Below are positions 8,701-15,539 of a stretch of 64,000 nucleotides of DNA, piece by piece (position 1 is the stretch's first letter; the number at the start of each line of letters is the position of its first letter). Below the pieces are notes generated by a model that saw only the letters and a program-made list of their open reading frames with translations, had not been told where the DNA came from and did not search any database. The position numbers and the translations under genes are program-made. The stretch lies in NCBI RefSeq assembly GCF_024399335.1, contig NZ_CP075339.1, positions 620,001 to 684,000 of the forward strand, in the 5' to 3' direction. Source of the DNA: Leucobacter aridicollis (GTDB lineage Bacteria; Actinomycetota; Actinomycetes; Actinomycetales; Microbacteriaceae).

Positions 8701-11649
8701 GCGGGTGAGTGCCTCACCGGCGGCGAAGCTGGCGGATTCTTGAATACCGCGAAGCTCGTCTCTGGCGCTGTGACGACACCTGTCGAGGCCTGCGCAGAGC
8801 CTGACCTGCCAACGATCACGAAGACCGCGGTTGGGGCTGAACAGGACGCGATGGATCCTGAGCTGTGGCGCGTGAGCTACACGCTCACCGTCACCCCGAG
8901 CGACTACGACTCGTCGTACACGCTCAGCGATACCCCTGAGTTCTCGGGTGGCGTCACCCTCGGTGACGGCACCGCGCAGCGCACCGACACCGACCCGGCA
9001 GGGGCGGAGCTCGGGATCGCCGCTGGCGCGCCGTTCAGCGAAGAGCCCACTCCAATCGGTGCCGGCGATGCACCCCACACGTGGCTCGTCACGTGGGAGG
9101 CGCGCGTCGGGGAAACGACCGCTGCGGCCTGTGAGGGCCCCGGAACCGGGTTCTTCAACACCGCGGCGCTCTCCCAGGGCGACACAGTCATCGGTGACGA
9201 CACCGCATGCCTGCCTGTTCCAGACGCTGTGACGCCGCAGGTCTCCAAGACTGTGGCGGGGGCGATCCAGAATGCTGACGGCACGTGGAGGATCGACTAC
9301 AACCTCGTGGTCGCGCTCGCCGCGAAGGGCCAGGACAACCCTGACGGGCTCGCCTCGAAGTACGACCTCAGCGACGTGCTCGCCTTCGGAGACGGGATCG
9401 ACGTGAAGTCGGCCTCGTGGACAGGGCCAGCGGGCGCGCGAGGAGACTTCGCTGAGGCGACTTGGAGCGCAGACATCGCGAAGGGTGCAGCAATCGCGCC
9501 GGGCGCGACCCACGAGTACAGGGTCTCCGTCGTCGCCGATGTGACTGCCGCAGCAATCGAGTCCGGCTCCACTGCGTGCGCGACCGAGGGCGGGGACGGC
9601 GGGTTCCTGAACACCGCTGAGCTCACCTCCGGCGGCGACACGACGCCAGTCACGGCCTGTGCAGAGCCGATCTTCCCGACAATCGAGAAGACTGGCGCAT
9701 CATCGGTCGACAATGGCGACGGAACGTTCGACATCGCCTACAACGTTTCGGTGACATACCCGGAGATCGAATCGGGCTACCCGCTTGGCGTGAGCTTCTC
9801 GCTCGCCGACGAACCGCAGCTCCCAGCTGGCGTCGAGACCGTCGGCGGCTGGTCCGCGGCAGCGGCGAACAGCCAGACCCCAGCTCCGCAGAACCCGCGC
9901 CGCCCGGCGACTGGCGAGTGGAGACTCGTGGACGGAGCACAGTTTGTCAAGGAGAACGGCGAGTCATCGATTCCAGAGTTCGACTACCTCGTCTCGGCTA
10001 CCGTCAAGGTGGTTCCCGGCGAGCTCGGTGAGCCAGGTGTCTGCGAAGACACCGAGGGTACCGGGATCGTTGTTCCGAACTTCGGAATCGTCACCTCTGG
10101 CGGATTCTCAGCCGAGGATGGCGGTTGCGTGACTGTGAACTTCAGGGACGTGGGCATCGAGAAGACTGCGGTGCTCGCAGAGGGTGAAACCTCGGTGCAG
10201 CCAGGCGACTCGTTCGACTACGTGCTCACTGTCACGAACCACGGCACCGCCCCGGCGACTGACGTCAAGGTGACAGACTCCGACGTCAACGAGCGGCTGA
10301 GAATCACGGGTCTCACAGTCGACCCCGACGTCGCGTGGACGGAGGCCCCCGGATACGAGGGCAACGATGTCGAGCTCACGATCGGCGAGATCGGTATCGG
10401 CGAATCAGTCGACGTGCGCATCAGTGTCGAGTTCCTCCCAGCAGCGAACCTGCAGACGGAACCGATCCTGCAAGGTTCGCCGGCTCCCGCCGCGCCCGCG
10501 GCGCTCGACGAACTCACAAACACGGCGTGCGTCGAGATGGCAGGCGACTCGAATGCAAACAACAACTGCGACGAGGCAGAGATTCCCGTACGGGATCTCA
10601 CGGCAACCGTCTACACGCTCTGCGTGGCTGACGCGCCGATGCTTGGCTGGTCGGTTTCGAAGTCAGCGCTGCTTGAGGACAAGCCGGTGAACTTCCGGTG
10701 GACTCCAGACGGGGCGACTGCAGAAACGGTACCGGCTGAGGTGACGCTCACCGAGCCCGGTGGAAGCACGAGCTGGACCTCCACACAGGCATGGCCTGGA
10801 TCGGCATTCACACCGTCAGGTGTCAGCATCGACTACCCAGGATGGCGTGCACTCAAGGCGTCCGACTTCGCCGCAGGAGGTGGCTACCTGCTGCCAGGCA
10901 CCTCGACAGTCATGACTCCGGCGCAACAGGCAGAGTTCGTGTTCAACGGGTTGATCCTCGACCCGAGCGAGCTTGACTTCTCCTGGCGCGGTGACACGAC
11001 GATTCAGTTCTCGGTCAACCCCGAGCTGACGTTCAACGCGAGCTACCCGCCGGCAACCGCTGGCTGTGGCGTCGCGCGCCACTCGCAGGTCGAGATTGAG
11101 AAGGACGCGAGCGTCACACGCACGCAGCCGGGCAAGTCGTTCGACTACACCCTCGCGGTGAAGAACGTGAGCGATGACAGCGCCGCCGAGGGTGTCGTCG
11201 TCACCGACAAGATCCCAGCCGATCTGAAGGTCGACTCGGTCGAGTGGGCAGGCAAGGGCAACGCCGACACCTTCCCGAACTGGAGCGAGTGCGATGTGAC
11301 TGGCAAGGACCAGCGAGGCTACGGTGGAACGCTCCGCTGCGAGCTCTTCGGTCCGCTGCAGCCGAAGGGATCTGCCGAGGGAGCCTCCGATGCACCAGAG
11401 ATCAGACTCGGTGTGACAGTTAACGCCGGATCGAATCGAACCGACGTCACGAACACCGCGACGGTGGATTACCACACGTTCGGTGACCCGGATGACTCGG
11501 GCCGGGACTCAGACAGCGCCACGGTGCTGCTGTGGGGCCTGCCTGTCACTGGCGCGCAGCTCGGGAGCATTGGCGGAGTTGCTGGCGGACTCCTCGTGCT
11601 CGGCGGGGCCCTGCTGCTCTGGCGGAAGAAGCGCGGCGTGACACCCTAG
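2791..11649 (+). CDS. Giant LPXTG-anchored surface protein with vWA domain and DUF11-type repeats
   Basis: A 2952-residue secreted protein. Residues 1-45 form a long Arg-rich signal peptide ending in AYA. A Pro/Glu/Thr-rich segment follows, then a prealbumin-like region and a von Willebrand A domain (about 290-500) with its metal site DLSTS at 304-308. The rest is a long stalk of immunoglobulin-like DUF11/prealbumin repeats (each near 130-150 residues, many with FLNTA or FFNTA followed by a Cys). Three tandem 291-residue double repeats occupy 1424-2295. The C terminus has LPVTG at 2917-2921, a hydrophobic helix and an Arg/Lys tail, the sortase signal. It is probably a cell-wall adhesin. The start at ATG 2791, behind GGGGA, gives the intact signal peptide. 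No sortase gene lies nearby. Confidence 0.9.
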   Translation: MSRRGQQFRLAGASARARRRSIGRLVAMVLAGAVIYTGLPTAAYAVTTPPADQPTVETTGPETTEAPETDPGTDSGTETGETPPAAPVVPSDEESTPEPQAEAPSDDGSAGGEAKAAAPRAAAADIAPAAVPTLNGGPGVGTAPGASEWLIQIAATGDRNGLNSRENLAGVAFSAFQATSLTNVTNQTAVATCTTDATGQCWMKVPTRGSGSSSPGYLVRSVEAPGGWSILSTMNTSSNGLSVGTAEPYSFYTGAARSGGSAADRTFRPPTGSSLRASSGTWSSVRNNPSIPAECGIDVALLVDLSTSVSQTSGALQQIRNASSAVVSALTGTPSRVALHTFGTMSPAPGANNSFLGLTSVATAAQAQTVKDKANGLTISSSTQYTNWDAGLWSLNTMAPQLDAVIMITDGLPTVYGQNGDGARATRFFEMENAIASANAIKAQNVKIMAVGVGLGVSGDSYNLQAISGPTANSDYYQVSNWNNLEAQLRALASANCDGTVNVVKQVIPVGGTVANAQPKNNWGFTAQTGAAAVRIDEVGTTFATTASGLTGATGVLGFRSNFEGTTQANRRMSVTETLGLEHTLAPQNGKNAVCTRTDTGASVAVTNIDSPTNPGFSVDPIQNATVTCTIYNQAQDRSAQLRVDKVWKIDADGDGTFEEVTDPNVAPTAIPGLSAGLQLSDNTRLPGGVVNFGQTVSNLALDSTVAVTETVNGLPPLCTNTATFTPELPGGKVKLTLASDQGVNAVTITNTVTCETKLTLEKSVADGETPATDWNLDAIAPGGAATGPSGVSGSGAATAAVTPGVVYPLAEEALTSAAKKYTQQWRPTLQNQWGANHGAGSTGSWVCVAATSVVDGNPVWASNQSDGRNGGVTVQPGGWMKCTAVNEPKPTLQLVKQVQIDDEVEIVPVGDERWTLGASWTAPVATGNDGSAITPYPATQEALSGAGGFAATEVLPGEYSLTESAATAGFENGTAFSCVVNGDEPKLIDVDSDDTLHLGAGDNAACTIVNTALPSPLTIEKSDGTVAQLATGDWQIDYTIAVKNPGQVASTYTLTDTPDLGAGFTVVSGNWVGAPAPVADKPIAAGATHEYTYRVIASFDSSTEEPSLTCDPEQGGAFFNTATIAFPGGEASDSGCGEPATPTVEKTAAQPVQNADGSWTINYKIVVTNPSDIPLGIDLADTLGELPDGATFEAQSVSSTGGTLTSAWNGSGALVTDALVPPNGALTATVTIKFVFPASTDAAALVCDEGGETGLWNTAVVDNGIGTDESTVCSEIPSGSADITKTVNRVSQLADGTWEIVYDVTASNLLSPVTATYSLADTLKFGGDITVNTATWAGPAGTTGAFDAAGTATLATNRALAAGAQDKYTVSVIASIDPAAWAAEESTLTCESDGSASGFLNTATLTVGGKTTDVRACAEPDLPTVAKTAVGAEQDATDPELWHVSYTLTVTPGSADSFYSLTDTPAFADGVTLGAGTAQRTDTDPAGAAVGITSGEKFTADPVAIAATDEPHTWLVSWEARLGDVATADAACGEPESGFFNSAALVQGDDVVSESDACIPVPKPADPTVTKNVTSASQEPNGDWTVTYDLTVTLPAKGELNRDGLSAKYNLSDTLAYGAGITVQSAAWTGPAGAEGDFDDTTWSANLATGATIAAGETLTYTVTAVARVTGEAVENGTTECVTEGDSGGFLNTAKLVSGGKTTPVEACAEPELPTLTKTAVGAVQDEADPDLWSVSYLLTVTPSGFDASYTLTDTPDFAAGIQLGDGTAQRTDTDPAQDAFAISSGQPFSVGPTAIGAGDAPHTWLVTWEARVGTDVSGELNECEGPGTGFFNTAELTQGETVIDDDSACAPVEDRVYPQVSKTVTQTAQQPDGSWTIDYDLVVTLAPKGEANPAGLSAKYDLTDVLAYGAGIDVKSASWTGPADASGDFDAADWSASIATGKGIKAGSTHTYKVSVAAEVPVGALEEGAGECLTGGEAGGFLNTAKLVSGAVTTPVEACAEPDLPTITKTAVGAEQDAMDPELWRVSYTLTVTPSDYDSSYTLSDTPEFSGGVTLGDGTAQRTDTDPAGAELGIAAGAPFSEEPTPIGAGDAPHTWLVTWEARVGETTAAACEGPGTGFFNTAALSQGDTVIGDDTACLPVPDAVTPQVSKTVAGAIQNADGTWRIDYNLVVALAAKGQDNPDGLASKYDLSDVLAFGDGIDVKSASWTGPAGARGDFAEATWSADIAKGAAIAPGATHEYRVSVVADVTAAAIESGSTACATEGGDGGFLNTAELTSGGDTTPVTACAEPIFPTIEKTGASSVDNGDGTFDIAYNVSVTYPEIESGYPLGVSFSLADEPQLPAGVETVGGWSAAAANSQTPAPQNPRRPATGEWRLVDGAQFVKENGESSIPEFDYLVSATVKVVPGELGEPGVCEDTEGTGIVVPNFGIVTSGGFSAEDGGCVTVNFRDVGIEKTAVLAEGETSVQPGDSFDYVLTVTNHGTAPATDVKVTDSDVNERLRITGLTVDPDVAWTEAPGYEGNDVELTIGEIGIGESVDVRISVEFLPAANLQTEPILQGSPAPAAPAALDELTNTACVEMAGDSNANNNCDEAEIPVRDLTATVYTLCVADAPMLGWSVSKSALLEDKPVNFRWTPDGATAETVPAEVTLTEPGGSTSWTSTQAWPGSAFTPSGVSIDYPGWRALKASDFAAGGGYLLPGTSTVMTPAQQAEFVFNGLILDPSELDFSWRGDTTIQFSVNPELTFNASYPPATAGCGVARHSQVEIEKDASVTRTQPGKSFDYTLAVKNVSDDSAAEGVVVTDKIPADLKVDSVEWAGKGNADTFPNWSECDVTGKDQRGYGGTLRCELFGPLQPKGSAEGASDAPEIRLGVTVNAGSNRTDVTNTATVDYHTFGDPDDSGRDSDSATVLLWGLPVTGAQLGSIGGVAGGLLVLGGALLLWRKKRGVTP
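7060..9675 (+). repeat. Three tandem ~873-base coding repeats in the surface protein
   Basis: Copies begin with the codons for PT(V/L/I)xKTAVGA at 7060, 7933 and 8809, giving units of 873, 876 and 867 bases. Each unit contains one repeat with AQRTDTDPA and PHTWLV and one with AKY(N/D)L(S/T)D and SA(A/S)WTGPA. Sequence agreement between copies is much higher than with the outer repeats, pointing to recent duplication. Copy number may differ between strains. Confidence 0.85.
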
Positions 11650-11733
11650 CCACCTGACCCGCAGCGCGGACGTCGAGGCTTCCCCCAAGAATCCATTCGA
11701 CGTATGCCCCATGTATCCCCGCTGCGACGCAAG

Positions 11734-11771
11734 AAGGGCCGGGCAGAAGCTCAAGCTTCTGCCCGGCCCTT
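11734..11771. terminator. Bidirectional terminator hairpin
   Basis: A perfect 18-base inverted repeat with a 2-base centre, flanked by A and T runs (AAGGGCC...GGCCCTT). It separates the converging surface protein and peptide transporter genes and can serve both. Confidence 0.85.
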
Positions 11772-11796
11772 CGACGCGCGGTGACGCGGGTTCGCG

Positions 11797-13290
11797 CTAG
11801 CGAATGCCGCCCATGAGTCGCAGCACCGGCTTACGCAGCAGGAAGAGGATCGCGCCTACCGCGATCGACGCGCCACCGAGCGCGAGGAAGTACGGGACCT
11901 CGTTCTCGGGAGTGTAGAAGCGCGACAGCGATCCGGAGGCGGCGGAACCGAGCGAGATCGACAGGAAGAACAGCGCAACCATCTGCGAATGGAACGCTCG
12001 GGGCGCGAGCTTCGTCGCGAGCGACTGGCCGACGGGGGAGATGCTGAGCTCCGCGAGCGTGAGCAGCAGAATGATCACCACGTAGGCGAGGAAGGGAACG
12101 GTGCCGTTTGCGCCGCCCGCAAATGGAATGAAGCACAGGAAAGCGACGCCCATGAGGGCAGTACCGATCGCAAACTTCACCGGTGTGCTTGGCTGCTTGT
12201 CGCCAAGCTTCACCCACATCGCGGCGAAGACTCCCGCAAGAATAATGATGAAGATCGGGTTGATCGACTGCACCATGCTTGGGGGCATCTCCCACCCAAA
12301 GATGGTGCGGTTCAGGCGCTGGTCTGCATAGATGGCGAGCACCGTGAACTGCTGCTGCGACAGCGACCAGAAGACCGCCGATGCGAGAAACAGCGGAATG
12401 AACGAGAACACCTGACGGCGCTCGGGAGCGGAGACCTGGCGGCTTGAAAGAATCACGGTGAACAGCACAACAACAGCGATCACGATGAGCACAACAACAA
12501 CCGTCGAGAGGTTCTCTGCGGTGATCACGCCAAGCGAGAGCGCGAGGGCGATGAGCGCGATGGCGACAACGAAGATGACCGACCACACACGCTTCTGAGT
12601 TGAAGACAGCGGGTTCGCTGGCTTCCTGCTCGACTCGCTCACCGTGTGCTTGCGCATGGCGACATACTGCACGAGACCAACCGCCATGCCGATGGCTGCG
12701 AGACCGAAGCCCCAGTGGAAGCCCTTCCAGCCCCACAGCGCGCTCGTGAGCAGCGGGCCAGCGAACCCGCCAATGTTTACGCCCATGTAGTAGATCGAGA
12801 ACGCGGCGTCGCGTCGCTGGTCGCCCTTGTCGTACAGGTCGCCGAGTACCGTCGAGGTCGTCGTCTTCAATGAGCCGGAGCCGAGTGCAACGCCAACAAG
12901 GCCCATAGCGAGACCGAGCACGCCCGGGACGAGCGCGAGCGCGAGGTGGCCTCCCATGATGAGGCATGCGGCCGTAAGCAGAGTGCGCTCGGCGCCGAGC
13001 ACGCGGTCAGCGACCCAGCCTCCAAGCACAGCAGAGAGGTAGACGAGGCCTCCGTACGCGCCAACGATCGACGTCGCGGCGGCCTGCGACATTCCCAGGC
13101 CGCCGTCGGTGACGGAGTAATAAATGTAGAAGGCGAGGAGCGCCTGCATGCCGTAGAAGCTGAACCGCTCCCACATCTCAACGCCGGCGAGGTTTGCGAG
13201 CCCCCACGGGTGGCCGAAGAAGCCACCCTTGCGCGGCTGTGACTGACTCGCCGGCGCCGTATTATCGGGCTGCGTAGTGGGTGATGACAC
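11797..13290 (-). CDS. POT-family proton-dependent peptide transporter
   Basis: A 497-residue transporter of the PTR2/POT major facilitator group, which moves di- and tripeptides into the cell with protons. Diagnostic features are the ExxER motif in the first helix (EMWERFSFYGM), the second signature around YYMGVNIGGF, and twelve to fourteen predicted helices with an extra loop in the middle. The length is typical of DtpT-type proteins. The start is GTG 13290, behind GGGGAGA; an upstream ATG at 13350 has no ribosome site. It is transcribed alone and ends at the shared hairpin. Confidence 0.9.
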   Translation of the reverse strand: MSSPTTQPDNTAPASQSQPRKGGFFGHPWGLANLAGVEMWERFSFYGMQALLAFYIYYSVTDGGLGMSQAAATSIVGAYGGLVYLSAVLGGWVADRVLGAERTLLTAACLIMGGHLALALVPGVLGLAMGLVGVALGSGSLKTTTSTVLGDLYDKGDQRRDAAFSIYYMGVNIGGFAGPLLTSALWGWKGFHWGFGLAAIGMAVGLVQYVAMRKHTVSESSRKPANPLSSTQKRVWSVIFVVAIALIALALSLGVITAENLSTVVVVLIVIAVVVLFTVILSSRQVSAPERRQVFSFIPLFLASAVFWSLSQQQFTVLAIYADQRLNRTIFGWEMPPSMVQSINPIFIIILAGVFAAMWVKLGDKQPSTPVKFAIGTALMGVAFLCFIPFAGGANGTVPFLAYVVIILLLTLAELSISPVGQSLATKLAPRAFHSQMVALFFLSISLGSAASGSLSRFYTPENEVPYFLALGGASIAVGAILFLLRKPVLRLMGGIR

Positions 13291-13548
13291 GGGTTCTCCC
13301 CTGGGGTATACCGCGTGCGATGGCCCTCGCAGCGCTGGCGAGGGGCGCACCGCTGCGGAAAATCAAAAACATGAAAAAGACCCCGCCAGTGCGCTCCGTA
13401 CCCCGGCGACCAGTGCCGTTCGTACCGCGCTCCAGTGTGCGGGGCCAGTGAAAACCGTATCACTGTCTGAGATTTCGGGCGCGTCGCGGGCGCGGAATGT
13501 GGTCTGGGGCGAGCAGGATCCCTGCCTGTGGTGCGCGACGGCTAGCTG

Positions 13549-13869
13549 CTAGGCGTCGCCGCCCTCGGACCCAGCGGCATTGCGGCGGTCGATCCGGCGA
13601 TTGTGCAGTGAGAAGCCCAGGACTGCGGCAATGACAGCGGCAAAGAGAAGCACGAAGTTCCACGGGCCGACGTCGCGAGAAATGAGGAGCCCACTCGACA
13701 CCGTGAGGACGAGGCCGACGGTGTAGGTCCACTCTGCGTGAGGCGGCATCGGATCGAGCTGCCCGGTGAGCGGGATGTGCTCGTGGGGGTGCGAGCACAA
13801 CACGATCCTTATGGAGATGAAGAGCAGGGCCAATCCCACACACGTGACAGCCCATGCGAGGAGAACCAT
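13549..13869 (-). CDS. Small membrane protein of unknown function
   Basis: A 106-residue protein with about three hydrophobic helices (residues 3-24, 49-65, 70-88) and a polar basic-then-acidic tail (HNRRIDRRNAAGSEGGDA). No family was recognised. It lies 86 bases downstream of the TetR regulator on the same strand and may be co-transcribed with it. No clear ribosome site precedes ATG 13869. Confidence 0.6.
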   Translation of the reverse strand: MVLLAWAVTCVGLALLFISIRIVLCSHPHEHIPLTGQLDPMPPHAEWTYTVGLVLTVSSGLLISRDVGPWNFVLLFAAVIAAVLGFSLHNRRIDRRNAAGSEGGDA

Positions 13870-13955
13870 GCCCCTAGTCCACAGCAGGTGCGCGGCGACG
13901 TCAACCAGTGCGGGTAGTCGCGGTCGAGCGTGATGTGCGATGTGTGCGCGTCTGC

Positions 13956-14480
13956 TCAGCCGGCGATGAGGTCATCGAGGTGCGCGGCGCCATACTGTTC
14001 CGGGGCGATGCGCTGCATGCCCGCGAGCGCGACGCCGAGGAGCACCGTGCGCTCAGCGGCGAGTTCAGAGACCGCAGGGGCTGCGCTGCGGAGGGCCGCG
14101 GTCAGCTGGCCGAGGGTCTCGGCGTAGACGGGTCCGAACTCGCGGGAGCGGAGCGCGTAGGCCCAGGCGCTCACCCACAGGCTGACCTCTGCCGCACGCT
14201 CGGGGTCGACATGGTTGCCGAAGAACTCGCGAATGGGATCCTTCCCGTCAGTGACGACAGCTTGGTCATACTCGGCGAGGCTATCGGCGACGAACTTCTT
14301 CCAGGCGCTCGCGATGAGCGCGGGGACGCTCTCAAAGTGCTGGTGGATGAGGCCGGGCGATCCTTCGACTGCTGTCGCGATGGAACGCGCAGATACACCC
14401 TCGAGGCCGTCCGCGAGCATGACGCGGACGGTCGCCTCGATGATTGCCGCGCGGCGCTCTTCCCGGGGCAGATAGGCCAT
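13956..14480 (-). CDS. TetR-family transcriptional regulator
   Basis: A 174-residue one-component repressor. Residues 7-55 form the helix-turn-helix (RAAIIEATVRVMLADGLEG, then SARSIATAVEGSPGLIHQHF), and the rest is an all-helical ligand domain. The DNA-binding half resembles BetI-type members. It is divergent from the FBP-domain gene, and a TGTAC-N4-GTACA palindrome lies between them, so it probably controls that gene and itself. The ligand is unknown. Confidence 0.85.
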   Translation of the reverse strand: MAYLPREERRAAIIEATVRVMLADGLEGVSARSIATAVEGSPGLIHQHFESVPALIASAWKKFVADSLAEYDQAVVTDGKDPIREFFGNHVDPERAAEVSLWVSAWAYALRSREFGPVYAETLGQLTAALRSAAPAVSELAAERTVLLGVALAGMQRIAPEQYGAAHLDDLIAG

Positions 14481-14525
14481 TGATCCTCATTTCTCGCGAA
14501 CTCCGTGTAGTCTATCTGCGTAATC

Positions 14526-14539
14526 TGTACGTGTGTACA
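14526..14539. promoter_or_regulatory. Candidate TetR operator
   Basis: Perfect inverted repeat TGTAC-GTGT-GTACA in the 94-base region between the divergent TetR and FBP-domain genes. Position and symmetry fit a TetR operator; binding is inferred. Confidence 0.45.
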
Positions 14540-14574
14540 AATTGCTTGAGATTGCGATTCACGAAGGAGAAATC

Positions 14575-15108
14575 ATGCGCCCCCACGCGCTCACAACCCT
14601 GCGCAATGCACTGGGTAATGTCGACGCGTCGACCCGGAGGACCGCCAGAATGCCGCGGGACGGCTTCACCCCTGCAGTGGAGGATCGCGACTATCTCGGC
14701 TGGCGAGACCCAAGCGCCCCGCAACGCGGCTACCTCTTCATCGAGGGTGAGCACGGCCTGCGGGGTGTGATGCTCACAACCACTCGCACGCGGAACTCGG
14801 TGCGGCGGGCCGTGATGTGTGAATTCTGTCGCATCCCGCGACGGTTCGACCAGGTGGTGCTGTTCACCGCGCCCACGTCGCCGAAGCACAAAGACAGCTC
14901 GACGTTCGGGACCTACCTGTGCATCGACCTCGACTGCAATGCGAGGGTGAATGCGCTCAGGCCAATGGGGCCGCTCGACCCGCCGGCCGACGTGATGGTG
15001 GCCGCGCATCGGGCCCAGCTCACGGAGCGTGTGACGGCCTTCGTGACAGAGGTGTTGGAGCGCGCGGAACTGCCGGCCACGCGACGAACAGGCTCTGCAT
15101 CGCGGTGA
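14575..15108 (+). CDS. FBP domain protein (FusB/EF-G-binding C-terminal zinc finger type)
   Basis: A 177-residue protein. The C-terminal part carries a treble-clef zinc site (CEFC at 82-85; C116 and C121 in YLCIDLDC) as in the EF-G-binding FusB/FusC family, whose members release stalled elongation factor G from the ribosome and can give fusidic acid resistance. The N-terminal part, with RGYLF and RGVML, also fits the FBP_C domain. Whether it gives resistance is not shown; many actinobacterial homologues are simply of unknown function. The start is ATG 14575 behind AAGGAGA. Control by the divergent TetR protein is likely. Confidence 0.75.
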   Translation: MRPHALTTLRNALGNVDASTRRTARMPRDGFTPAVEDRDYLGWRDPSAPQRGYLFIEGEHGLRGVMLTTTRTRNSVRRAVMCEFCRIPRRFDQVVLFTAPTSPKHKDSSTFGTYLCIDLDCNARVNALRPMGPLDPPADVMVAAHRAQLTERVTAFVTEVLERAELPATRRTGSASR

Positions 15109-15304
15109 AAGTGGTCTAAGCCTCGGGACCTTGACTCGGGCTTGCCCGGAGGTCGGGGTCCGCCCGGTAGCCTGGGCCCTCCGCGGGCCGCCGGATAGTC
15201 CGTTTTCTGCAAGTGAGTACCTAGCCAACGGGATGCAGGGGGCTGTTTTGCGAGGAAGGGACTGTCTTGCGAAGGGTGGGCCCGTCCCGCTGGCCAGAAT
15301 GCGG

Positions 15305-15351
15305 AAAACCCCCGCGATCAGAATGTTTCCATTCGATCTAACGGGGGTTTT
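15305..15351 (-). terminator. Terminator of tRNA-Ser (also usable on plus strand)
   Basis: Arms AAAACCCCCG (15305-15314) and CGGGGGTTTT (15342-15351) pair, with an inner GATC.GAATG/CATTC.GATC stem. On the minus strand it follows the tRNA 3' end directly and finishes in a T run, so it is read as the tRNA terminator. Confidence 0.75.
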
Positions 15352-15359
15352 CTCTGTGG

Positions 15360-15445
15360 CGGTGACGGCGGGATTTGAACCCGCGGTAGGGGTTGCCTAC
15401 ACAACATTTCGAGTGTTGCACCTTCGGCCGCTCGGACACGTCACC
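15360..15445 (-). tRNA. tRNA-Ser (anticodon CGA)
   Basis: An 86-base class II tRNA. Acceptor arms GGTGACG/CGTCACC pair with discriminator G. The anticodon loop CTCGAAA, between CAACA and TGTTG, gives CGA, and the long variable arm expected for serine is present. The T loop is GGGTTCAAATCCC. CCA is not encoded. It reads UCG serine codons, which are frequent in this genome. Confidence 0.95.
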
Positions 15446-15527
15446 GCGGAAAAGTTTACGGGAAAGTGTCTGCAGAACCTAATCGGGGTGAAAGGTGTGA
15501 GCGCGCCGGAGTGTCGGAGGTCGCCGC

Positions 15528-15533
15528 TAGTCT
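15528..15533 (+). promoter_or_regulatory. -10 element of radA; leaderless transcript
   Basis: TAGTCT ends 6 bases before ATG 15540 and there is no Shine-Dalgarno sequence, so transcription would begin at or beside the start codon. No clear -35 box is visible. Confidence 0.5.
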
Positions 15534-15539
15534 CGACAC

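Noticed and set aside
7852..9513. Long minus-strand open frame (553 codons) inside the surface protein gene
   Set aside because: It is antisense to the tandem repeats, has an Arg/Val/Cys-rich composition like no protein family, and has no ribosome site. It reflects repeated GC-rich codons.
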